From Goleter apudmare HA4340-LM2 (GTDB lineage Bacteria > Cyanobacteriota > Cyanobacteriia > Cyanobacteriales > Nostocaceae): 64,000 nucleotides of DNA. Of the stretch, positions 1 through 7,210 are shown one piece after another (position 1 is the stretch's first letter; the number at the start of each line of letters is the position of its first letter). The position numbers were made by a program, and so were the translations under genes. The stretch covers positions 62,001-126,000 of the forward strand of contig JAHHHF010000083.1 of assembly GCA_019359495.1 (NCBI GenBank), written 5' to 3'. The notes below the pieces were generated by a model. That model was not told where the DNA came from and searched no databases. It saw only the letters and a list, made by a program, of their open reading frames with translations.

Positions 1-436
1 GCTGCATTAGCACCCAACCCAAGTTATTCAGGGCTTCGAGATAGTCGGGGTTTGAGTTTAAAGCTTGCCGAAAACTACTGACTGCTTCATCTAACTTGTC
101 TTGCTTAATCAGTAAAAGTCCTAAATTATAAGCAACTTCCGGAAAGTTTGGTTGTAACTGCAAAGCTTGACGATAACAAGCAATGGCTTCTTCAACCTTT
201 CCTTGGAGAGAAAATAAGACTCCCAAGTTACTGTAAGCTTCTGAATACTCCGGATTGATATCCAGAGCCTGCTGAAATGCAGATACCGCCTTGTGATTTT
301 GACTACTCAATGCCAAGGCGGTTCCGAGATGGAAATAAATTTCAGATTCATTTGGACTTTTAGTAATCCCTTCCTGAAAGTAGGCGATCGCCTCTGAGTA
401 ATGCCCTTGGGTTAGCAAAGCAATACCGTCATTCAT
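1..436 (-). CDS. TPR-repeat protein, N-terminal part (runs off the left edge)
   Basis: Translating the minus strand from the ATG at 436 gives an open frame to the window edge (about 145 codons), beginning MNDGIALLTQGHYSEAIAYF. It is made of about four 34-residue tetratricopeptide repeats with the usual W/L-G-Y/A-F-A-P positions, for example EIYFHLGTALALSSQNHKA and EAYSNLGVLFSLQGKVEEA. TPR arrays are protein-binding scaffolds, so no enzymatic role can be given. The C-terminus lies outside the window, so further domains (sulfotransferase, glycosyltransferase, CHAT) cannot be excluded. There is no signal peptide. The upstream ATG at 441 is followed directly by a stop, which leaves 436 as the start. 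Confidence 0.8.
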   Translation of the reverse strand, partial: MNDGIALLTQGHYSEAIAYFQEGITKSPNESEIYFHLGTALALSSQNHKAVSAFQQALDINPEYSEAYSNLGVLFSLQGKVEEAIACYRQALQLQPNFPEVAYNLGLLLIKQDKLDEAVSSFRQALNSNPDYLEALNNLGWVLMQ

Positions 437-1142
437 TACATCTAGCCCTAACTTGGTAAAGTAAATTTAAAAACATTACGCCATAAGCAACTTTCGCCAG
501 CAGTAAGTTGGACAAAGCGCCAGCACACCTGGCATCAAACGCCACTGTTAACCCAATACGGTTCGGTTAGTATGTTTGGCTTTCAGAGATCCCTCCAATC
601 TCCCTTAAAAAGCAGGACTTTTCCTCCTATTTACCCCCTTAAAAAGGGGGTCGCCGTAGGCGGAGGGATCTTAACCGAACTGTATTGGCTGTTATCCCCA
701 ACTCAACTCTATTGCCCAAAAAATTACTTTTCCATCAAGCAACTTAAGAGAAAGTTGCATATCGCGTAAATATAGTAAGTGTTAATTAGTACACCATTAA
801 ATCCTATGTGTGACATCAGTAATTATGCTTAAATAAATACTAATTCTGGAGATTTTTTATGTAAAAATACAGAGCATGATGGGATAGATTTTCTCATCGC
901 TTTCGATGTAATCTCCTGTAAATCAAGGCATTACATATCCTCGTAATCAGTAAATTCATTACTCTCAAATCATCACTATTAAATATTTCAGGTTTCTAGC
1001 AAGAAATTATGCTTATTAACGTTTTAAATTAATTACTTAACCAATTTTGATAAACTTAAGTATATACACTGAAAACACTTGTAAAAGTGAAGGCTATATT
1101 AATAACGCAAAGGTACATAAGTAAACAAGGAGATCGTCAGTC
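437..1142. other. AT-rich intergenic region
   Basis: No credible gene is present. The stretch holds an inverted-repeat element (553-688) and, near its right end, the leader of the first secreted-protein gene, with an AAGGAG ribosome-binding site about ten bases before the ATG at 1143. A 14-base motif, GTATATACACTGAA (1060-1073), recurs upstream of two other genes in the window. Confidence 0.6.
553..688. repeat. MITE-like element, TIR CAATACGGTTCGGTTA
   Basis: The left end CAATACGGTTCGGTTAG (554-570) is the near-perfect inverse of the right end TTAACCGAACTGTATTG (671-687). The core also contains internal complementarity (GATCCCTCC against GGAGGGATC, and CCCCCTTAAAAAGGGGG). A second element with the same ends lies at 29428-29587. 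There is no coding capacity, so this is a small non-autonomous repeat. Confidence 0.65.
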
Positions 1143-1571
1143 ATGAAAGTATCTGCAATTGTTAAAGGAAGCTTTTGTTTGTTAGGTTTGGTTGGTGTTA
1201 CAAGCCAATTGGCAGCTCCTGCTAGAGCACAGCAAGCTGCTGCTCGCGCTGCTGCTTCTGTTACTAGACCCAGTGGTTTAACTGAAAGCCTCAGTGGTGA
1301 AGTATTACTACCTAGTGGTTTTTACTTTGAAGGCACAGGCGGTAACACTTTAACTGTTACACCTACTTACACAAATCCAGGAACAACTAATCAATCTCTA
1401 GCTAGCTTATCCTTCAACGCTGGTGCACCTATGCCTACGAACAACGTAGGTACAATTGCTGGTGTTGTTATCGACATCCTACAAGGTGGCAATGATGGGG
1501 TTAATGCTGCAACTATCGATGATGCATCTGCTATCATCAAGGCTGCTGCTGGTGCTGATGGTTTAGAGTAA
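1143..1571 (+). CDS. Small secreted protein, paralog 1 of a local four-member family
   Basis: A 142-residue protein with a clear Sec signal peptide (hydrophobic stretch at residues 8-24, predicted cleavage after ARA at about residue 29). The mature part starts QQAAARAAASVTRPSG and continues with a Gly/Ser/Thr-rich, beta-prone middle containing LSGEVLLPSGFYF and LTVTPTYTNPGT. It ends in an Ala-rich stretch (DDASAIIKAAAGADGLE). It has no cysteine in the mature part. The genes at 2847, 5288 and 6364 share all these blocks. I do not recognise the family and assign no function; the composition fits an exported surface or structural subunit. The start is supported by AAGGAG upstream and by the conserved MK-S start of the paralogs. 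A hairpin with a T-run follows the gene. Confidence 0.85.
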   Translation: MKVSAIVKGSFCLLGLVGVTSQLAAPARAQQAAARAAASVTRPSGLTESLSGEVLLPSGFYFEGTGGNTLTVTPTYTNPGTTNQSLASLSFNAGAPMPTNNVGTIAGVVIDILQGGNDGVNAATIDDASAIIKAAAGADGLE

Positions 1572-1775
1572 ACTGTGTTTTGCAAGGCATACGTACACAG
1601 TATTACTACAATAGAAAAATCTGGATAAAATCTTTACAAGAGGCTTAGGCTAACTCAAGAAAGCAAGATATCAATTTCAAGCTAAAATCTGGGTTATTGC
1701 CTCTAATCAGTAAAAAATTATTCAGGTTATCTAACAAAAATTAGCAACCGCTAGATTTAACTTTTGAGTAAAACA

Positions 1776-1825
1776 CGTGTAGGAAAGGGCAGTAATTATA
1801 TTACGCATCTTTTCTACATGTTTTT
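1776..1825 (+). terminator. Hairpin with T-run downstream of paralog 1
   Basis: The arms CGTGTAGGAAAG (1776-1787) and CTTTTCTACATG (1809-1820) pair almost fully and are followed by TTTTT, as in a rho-independent terminator. An equivalent hairpin follows paralog 3 at 5799-5843, so gene and terminator were apparently duplicated together. It lies about 200 bases past the stop codon. Confidence 0.6.
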
Positions 1826-2223
1826 CACGCACAACTAGTTTTATTTAAAGCTATCTCATTCAATTTTCCTGCTTATAAAAAGCAGTAATTTATGCTTGAT
1901 AGTCAGACAATTTAATTAAGTAAATGTGTGAAATATCTCAAACTTCTAAAGCTGTTACAGCATTATATCAGTCATAAAAAATTCTATTGGTGTGGCACAA
2001 CTAAATTAGTGCAAGCTAAAATTTTTGTAGTTGAGCTTTAGTGCTGAATAAACTACAAAGTACATGAGAAAACTTCTGTAGGACTAGCCTCTAATCCATC
2101 TAGTACCGCACTACCAGAAAATCTACAGCATTAATTCAGTCGTGCCACGCCATTAGTGGTTTACTTCCATAGGCTCTTAGTAAGGACTTTATTCCTTACT
2201 ATGGGCATCTCATGATTTGTGTC
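1826..2223. other. Intergenic, no gene seen
   Basis: AT-rich sequence without a supported gene. The only local structure noticed is a short hairpin, TAGTAAGGA / TCCTTACTA (2178-2201), just left of the MITE that begins at 2224. Confidence 0.5.
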
Positions 2224-2609
2224 TATAGGACTCATATTTGATTTTTGAAAAACACGTAGGAGAGCCAGTTACATGGGCGGGTTTCCCGACTTGTAGACAC
2301 CGCAGGCGGCTACTCTACGAGAACGCTTTCAGCGAACCCGCAGGGTACAAACTGACGTTGTGTTATGGCGCAGCGTAACGCACCTTTTAAAAGGGTTTGG
2401 TGCGTTAGACTAAAGTCATCACGCACCCTACTGGCGTGTCAAGGCTAACTAAAATGGTGCAAAAAATTTTCTTGTGGTGCGGGCATCTTGCCCGTTCTAA
2501 CTAGCGGGCAAGATGCCCATACTACAAGAGATTGCTAATACACAAAATTAGCTTAGACACGCCACTAAAAATACTTAATTTTTTTCAGAAATCAAACCGG
2601 ATTCCTATA
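2224..2609. repeat. Composite MITE-like element, copy A (ends TATAGGA...TCCTATA)
   Basis: The left end TATAGGACTCATATTTGATT and the right end AATCAAACCGGATTCCTATA (read inverted) form terminal inverted repeats shared with elements at 3673-3916 and 6901-7185. The interior carries other repeats: a GTAACGCACC...GGTGCGTTA hairpin and a complete second-family element (2432-2564). It is therefore a nest of repeats without coding capacity. Confidence 0.65.
2432..2564. repeat. Nested repeat, ends TGGCGTGTC...GACACGCCA
   Basis: Terminal inverted repeats TGGCGTGTCAAGGCTAA and TTAGCTTAGACACGCCA (read inverted) enclose a GC-rich hairpin built of GCGGGCATCTTGCCCG / CGGGCAAGATGCCC. Related copies lie at 3707-3874, 6935-7068 and 22624-22757, in either orientation. 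Confidence 0.65.
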
Positions 2610-2846
2610 TCTATTTACAACGTTTTGCAGGTAAGTGAAGTAAATCTGTAGAGGCATAGCTTGCTTTTCCATTAGGAGTACAGTTGTTTGCCCTGATAGT
2701 AATGTCTACCTCACCAAGTTGCAATCTGCTGTAATATTCAAGGTGCTAAATTGCAAGTACTGTTACTAGAATTCAGTAGCAGTGCTAGGCAAAAATCAAG
2801 TAATTTCAACTACATTCAAATAACTAAAGTAAGTAATTTCACCACC

Positions 2847-3485
2847 ATGAAAATCTCTACAGTCATCAAAGGCAGTGTTTATCTATTAGGTTTAGTTGGT
2901 GTAAGTAATTTCTTGATTACCCCTGCACATGCAGACCAAGCAGCAGCAAGATCCGCCGCTTCAGTTACTAGACCTAGTGGAGTGACGGAAAGCCTTAGTG
3001 GTGAGGTGCTTGCACCTGTTGGTTTGTATTTCCAAGGAATACCAGGAACTCCTGGAACTCCTGGAACTCCTGCAAATCCTGGTAGTCCGCATTATAATCC
3101 TGGTAGTGGTTTTATTCCCGTGCCTTCTTCAGGAGGTACTACTACTACTTGTGCTGGCAGTCCATGTTATTCACCGACTGGCACTACTCCATTTTTCGAG
3201 TTAAACCCAACTTTTGGAGCATCGCCAGCAATTCCTGCAACACCAGGAACACCTGGTACAACCTTAACAGTAGCACCCACCTACGCCAACCCAGGAGCAA
3301 CAAACCAATCCCTAACAAGTCTATCCTTCAACGCCGGCACACCTACAGCCGTGAACACCGCAGGCACGATCGCAGGCGTTGTAGTAGATATACTACAAAG
3401 TGATAATGCTGGCGTGAAAGCTCCGACTATTGATAGTGCCGCAGCTATCATTCAAGCTGCTGCTGGCGCTAATGGCTTGGAATAG
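2847..3485 (+). CDS. Small secreted protein, paralog 2, with collagen-like insertion
   Basis: A 212-residue protein when started at the ATG at 2847, whose MKISTVIKGS matches the N-termini of paralogs 1 and 3. An in-frame start at 2751 would add 32 residues with no counterpart. The signal peptide is predicted to end after AHA (about residue 29). The mature protein keeps QAAARSAASVTRPSG and the C-terminal AGTIAGVVVDILQ...AAAGANGLE block. Between GLYFQG and TLTVAPTYANPG it has about 70 extra residues rich in Gly-Thr-Pro triplets (coded by a nine-base unit repeated at 3045-3071), plus Ser/Thr/Gly and two cysteines in CAGSPCYSP. The insert is low-complexity and probably extended. Function unknown. 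Confidence 0.8.
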   Translation: MKISTVIKGSVYLLGLVGVSNFLITPAHADQAAARSAASVTRPSGVTESLSGEVLAPVGLYFQGIPGTPGTPGTPANPGSPHYNPGSGFIPVPSSGGTTTTCAGSPCYSPTGTTPFFELNPTFGASPAIPATPGTPGTTLTVAPTYANPGATNQSLTSLSFNAGTPTAVNTAGTIAGVVVDILQSDNAGVKAPTIDSAAAIIQAAAGANGLE

Positions 3486-3553
3486 ACTGAGTTTGTCATA
3501 AATACGTTTACTACACTACAACCATCTAAACACGATAGCCCTAATCTCTCACG

Positions 3554-3673
3554 AGTTTATCCTTCAATGTCAGTACACCTACAGTCGTGAATACCGCAGG
3601 CACTATTTCTGGTACTGTAGTGAATATACTCCGATGTGATAATACTGGCATTAAAGTTGGTTTTATCGATTCT
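3554..3673 (+). pseudogene. Decayed fragment of a fifth secreted-protein paralog
   Basis: Forty codons read SLSFNVSTPTVVNTAGTISG followed by TVVNILRCDNTGIKVGFIDS. Without gaps this matches paralog 2 (SLSFNAGTPTAVNTAGTIAG, then VVVDILQSDNAGVKAPTIDS). There is no start codon, no signal peptide and no C-terminal AAAG-LE block; the similarity stops where the MITE at 3673 begins. It is a remnant of a tandem duplication, apparently truncated by repeat insertion. Confidence 0.8.
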
Positions 3674-3916
3674 ATAGGACTCATATTTGATTTTTGAACA
3701 GATACGTAGTGGCGTATCAACGCTAAAATGGTGCAAAAATAAAATTTGTAGTGGGAGCATCTTGCTCCCTAATGTCCAGGAAGCGGGCTAGAAGCCCGCA
3801 CTACAAAAAAATAAATTTACACATTTGGGATGCTCCCAAATTGTTTGCAACATTTTAGTCTAGACACGCCACTACAGATACTAAGATTTTTTCAGATATC
3901 AAATCGGATTCCTATA
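3673..3916. repeat. Composite MITE-like element, copy B
   Basis: The ends TATAGGACTCATATTTGATT and ATCAAATCGGATTCCTATA match copies A and C. Inside it lies another inverted-repeat element (about 3707-3874) with ends TAGTGGCGTATC / TAGACACGCCACTA and a core of GGGAGCATCTTGCTCCC and GCGGGCTAGAAGCCCGC hairpins. The same core forms the element that interrupts the gene at 21168-21301. Confidence 0.65.
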
Positions 3917-4391
3917 GTAGCCTGAAAGTCTGCCATCACCCTAGCTGTTGTACTAGTAAGAAAAAACTCAGAAACGCTCCCGGTATAAGATTTGCAAATC
4001 CTGGGGGTGTTTTCGTCGTAGAAGCCAGTTCACCTTCACTCTTCGTGACTAGTGCAGGTCGGCGGAAATAGCGCCAAGTTGAGCCAGTGTGTTGGACGGG
4101 TTCCCAAGGCAGCCGCTTGCGGGGGTTCCCCCCGTTGTGCGGACTGCCGCCGGCTTAAAGCAACTGGCGTTGGCGGTGTCGGTTTCCGTCTCGCCAAACT
4201 TTGTAAGAGAGACAACCCATTCCAAATGAACGAAACGCCTACGCTGTATTCATTTTGAATTTTGAATTCCGCTTTGCGGTACTAGTAGTTTGTCAATTTT
4301 GTTTTGAGGGATTTTTGGTAGTGTGAGCGTCTCGCTCACGCGGGTAAGATGCCCGCACTACAGTCTCGCTCACGCGGGCAAGATGCCCGCA
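3917..4391. other. Intergenic region of dispersed repeats
   Basis: No gene supported. It contains a GC-rich repeat (about 4030-4200), a 43-base dispersed repeat (4244-4286, nearly identical to 40119-40161), and at 4318-4396 two tandem GC palindromes of the GTAGTGCGGGCATCTTGCCCGC type that run up to the 3' end of the broken Uma2 gene. Confidence 0.55.
4244..4286. repeat. 43-base dispersed repeat, copy 1
   Basis: It begins CTGTATTCATTTTGAATTTT and ends TTGCGGTACTAGT, and recurs with two differences at 40119-40161. The two copies have unrelated surroundings, so this looks like a dispersed chromosomal repeat, not a regulatory site. Confidence 0.55.
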
Positions 4392-5036
4392 CTACAGTAG
4401 TGAGCCAGATTTTTGCTGTCTTACCCAAGCACGAAAAGCGCTCTTTGCTGCTAATTGACCAACTTTTTTGCTTTCTTGAATAAATCGGGGGATATCCTCT
4501 ACTAGTATCGGCGCAAAAGTAGGACTTAGATCAACTTCCGAGTATTGGCTATCTGAAAGGGTATAAACTTGCAACAAAGTACCGTTGTATCTCCAAAACT
4601 CAGGGATACCCATTCAGGCATAGAGAGATAACTTATTTATCTTGGGTCTGGAATATTCCACCTCAAGTACTAAATCTGGTGGTGGGTCAGTTGCTAAATC
4701 AATATTTTCTTTGTCCCTAATCAATGACTCATTTTGAATGTAGTAGCTGCTATCTGGCTCACCTCCTTTCTCTAGGTCATCCCGTGTCAATGTTAATGAA
4801 CCAGCGCTTTTGACTTCTAAACCAAATTCCTCGCACAACACAAGAACAAAACCTTCAATAACACGGTTTGAGTTCTCGTGTGGCATTAGTGGAGTCATAA
4901 TTTCTACTATTCCATTTTCATAAGCAAATCGAGAGTTCCGCTCGACTCCCATTTCAGCCAGCATAGTTTTAAACGTCTGCCAACTGATGTTTTTAATCAA
5001 AGTTCTTGTTTCTGCAAGTGGTGCTGTAGCGGCCAT
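4392..5036 (-). pseudogene. Uma2-family (DUF820) endonuclease-like gene interrupted by an in-frame TGA
   Basis: Two directly adjacent frames, 5036-4614 (140 aa) and 4613-4392 (73 aa), are in the same reading frame and separated only by TGA at 4616-4614. Read through, they form one Uma2-type protein of about 214 residues, the usual length. The core is PDLVLEVEYSRPKINKLSLYA, stop, MGIPEFWRYNG; family members normally have one residue at the stop position. The PD-(D/E)XK-type elements (EPDSSYY, DLVLEVE) lie before the stop, and the conserved GIPEFWRY strand after it. The family is much expanded in cyanobacteria and its role is uncertain. It is probably a nonsense-mutated gene. Readthrough or a sequencing error are the alternatives. 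Confidence 0.8.
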
Positions 5037-5287
5037 ACCAGTTCTTCTAATTAATTGTTGCTTTCATCTCAACATCATTGTGTCGCCTATTCGCTGATTC
5101 GGCATAACGGAGGTGAAAAAGCGCATAAACCCACTCTAACAATACTACGGAGACTACGGTTGGTATCTGTGACTAGTTTTATACTACCTATAGTGCCACA
5201 AAATTCAATATTAATACTGAGACTAGTGTTCATTTTCAAAGTTATATTGAGAACATAAAAATCTGAGATACGGAGATTTGGTTAACT

Positions 5288-5722
5288 ATGAAACTATCTA
5301 CACTTTTTCAAGCCAGTATTTGCTTACTAGGTGTGGTAAGCGCTGCTAACTTCCTTGTAGCTCCGGCTAATGCACAGCAAGCAGCAGCACGAGCTGCTGC
5401 TTCTGTTACCAGGCCTAGTTCTTTAACAGAGAGCGTCAGTGGTGAAGTCCTTTTGCCTGATGGCTATTATTTCACAGGCGCAGGTGGGGCAACTTTAACT
5501 GTTACACCTACTTACACAAATCCAGGAACAACCAGTCAATCTGTAAGTGCTTTATCATTCAACGCAGGTGCACCTTCAGCAATAACCGTCCCAGGTACTA
5601 TTGGTCAAGTTGTCGCCGCCATACTTAAAGGTACTAACGCTAGCCCTGGTGTTAATGCTGCAACTATTGATGATGCATCAGCAGTTATCAAAGCTGCTGC
5701 TGGCGTTGATGGTTTGGAGTAA
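5288..5722 (+). CDS. Small secreted protein, paralog 3
   Basis: A 144-residue protein very similar to paralog 1: signal peptide with predicted cleavage after ANA (about residue 29), then QQAAARAAASVTRPSS, VSGEVLLPDGYYFTGAGG, LTVTPTYTNPGTTSQS and a C-terminal IDDASAVIKAAAGVDGLE. It is the closest copy to paralog 1 and also shares the downstream hairpin. No known domain is recognised. The ATG at 5288 follows GGAGATTTGGTTAACT, a reasonable ribosome-binding site. Export to the periplasm or cell surface is the only supported statement. Confidence 0.85.
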   Translation: MKLSTLFQASICLLGVVSAANFLVAPANAQQAAARAAASVTRPSSLTESVSGEVLLPDGYYFTGAGGATLTVTPTYTNPGTTSQSVSALSFNAGAPSAITVPGTIGQVVAAILKGTNASPGVNAATIDDASAVIKAAAGVDGLE

Positions 5723-5798
5723 GTTTGTTTTGACAGTGAAGGTTTACAGCTCATGACAACCGTTCCGACAAGGGTTGTATTGGCAGTTGAAATAAAAA

Positions 5799-5843
5799 CA
5801 TGTAGGAAAAAGTAGTAACAGTTGTACACCTTTTTTCTACATG
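5799..5843 (+). terminator. Hairpin downstream of paralog 3
   Basis: CATGTAGGAAAAAG (5799-5812) pairs with CTTTTTTCTACATG (5830-5843). It is the counterpart of the hairpin behind paralog 1, although the T-run here lies inside the stem, not after it. Confidence 0.5.
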
Positions 5844-6363
5844 CCCATAAATTAAATTGTTGATGCTATTGTAGCATTTCTCCAAACTTAGGCTAATTGT
5901 AATTCTGTCAATCCCACTATGTATTTTGTTGCAAGGTGGGATTTACTGTTTTAATGTTTCTACTTGATTTCTTCATGAAGTCAAGTTTTTTTTATTTTAC
6001 TTAGCATTGTTACGTATTTAGATTGTATATTTTTATTCCTGTTAAAAATTCTCTATTGCCTTCTCCATTTAAATAGTTACTGCTTTTATTCACTACAAAA
6101 GTTAAATAATTTACTGTAATTTTATCTTCATAATTCCTAATTTACATTAATTAGGAAAAATTTCTGTATCTTACTACGCAAATCTCACTGAAAAGTAAAG
6201 GATATAAATATCTAACAACAGGTAGATTTGCGGTGCTGTGGAAGGGAAATTAAGGTTAAAAAAACTAGGAACAATCAGTCCTGTGAATACTGCCTGATTT
6301 TCTCGTACTTATAAAAACTTCATTGCACATCTAACGAAGAATAACATAAGGCTCTGATGAAAT
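5844..6363. other. AT-rich intergenic region
   Basis: No gene, repeat element or clear promoter could be supported. It is the leader region of paralog 4. Confidence 0.45.
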
Positions 6364-6810
6364 ATGAGTAAAGTTTTTGATCAACTATCTTCAGCAATTA
6401 AAGCTAGTGCATGTCTATTGAGTGTGATTAGTGTCGGTAATTGTGTGGTAGCTCCAGCCAATGCACAACAGGCTGTTGTTCGTAGTGCTGTGACGATAGT
6501 TAGACCGTCTGGCGCTTATCAAAGTCTTAGCGGTGAAGTGTCTTTACCCGAAGGTACGTATTTTAACTCTGGTAGTAACCCTACTTTAACAATTACGCCT
6601 ACCTTTACCAATGCAGGAACTAACAACGAAAGCATACAATCTCTTTCCATTTCAGCAGGAACACCTGCAAGTACTGCAACAATTAACGCTAATCCTTCAG
6701 TTTCTCAGACTGGACAAGTACAAACAATACAAAACGTCACCCAAATAGAAGACGCAGCAGCACTCATTCAGGCAGGTAATGGAGTTCCAATCTCAGGAGC
6801 TTTAGAATAA
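6364..6810 (+). CDS. Small secreted protein, divergent paralog 4
   Basis: A 148-residue protein with a signal peptide of about 34 residues (cleavage after ANA). It keeps QQAVVRSAVTIVRPSG, LSGEVSLPEGTYF and LTITPTFTNAGT, but its C-terminal half differs: an Asn/Thr/Gln-rich stretch, then IEDAAALIQAGNGVPISGALE. The common ending (acidic residue, Ala-rich helix, -LE) is retained. It is the most diverged family member and lies nearest the convergent outer-membrane protein gene. Unknown function; probably exported. Confidence 0.8.
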   Translation: MSKVFDQLSSAIKASACLLSVISVGNCVVAPANAQQAVVRSAVTIVRPSGAYQSLSGEVSLPEGTYFNSGSNPTLTITPTFTNAGTNNESIQSLSISAGTPASTATINANPSVSQTGQVQTIQNVTQIEDAAALIQAGNGVPISGALE

Positions 6811-6900
6811 ATCAAAGCTTAAATCAAAGCATCTACCATGCATAATTAAAAGTTTGTAGTAATAACTTTGGCCCTTATCAATTTTTTGTTGATTATCATC

Positions 6901-7185
6901 TATAGAACTCATATTTGATTTTTGAACAGATACGTAGTGGCGTGTCTAAGCTAATTTTGTGTATTAGCAATCTTTTGTAGTACGGGCATCTTGCCCATTT
7001 TAATTAGCGGGCAAGATGCCCGCACCACAAGAAAATTTTTTGCATCATTTTAGGCTTGTCAGTCCAGTAGGATGTGTTAGCGACAGCGTAACGCACCCCC
7101 CCAAAGCTTTCGGTGCGTTACGGCTTGCGCCTAACACACCCTACACATACTGAGATTTTTTCAGATATCAAATCGGATTCCTATA
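6901..7185. repeat. Composite MITE-like element, copy C
   Basis: The ends TATAGAACTCATATTTGATT and ATCAAATCGGATTCCTATA match copies A and B. Inside are a second-family repeat (about 6935-7068, GCGTGTCTAAGC...GGCTTGTCAGTCC) and a GTAACGCACC / GGTGCGTTAC hairpin. It fills the gap between the convergent genes ending at 6810 and 7211. Confidence 0.65.
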
Positions 7186-7210
7186 TGTTAGATTATCTGT
7201 AGTTAAGAAA

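Noticed and set aside
572-769. 65-codon frame on the plus strand
   Set aside because: It lies across the inverted-repeat element at 553-688 and has no ribosome-binding site or family resemblance.
2998-3403. Alternative frames over the collagen-like insert
   Set aside because: They overlap paralog 2 in other frames and show only the low-complexity pattern of the repeat.
4052-4258. 68-codon frame on the plus strand
   Set aside because: It is composed of GC-rich dispersed repeat DNA and ends inside the 43-base repeat.
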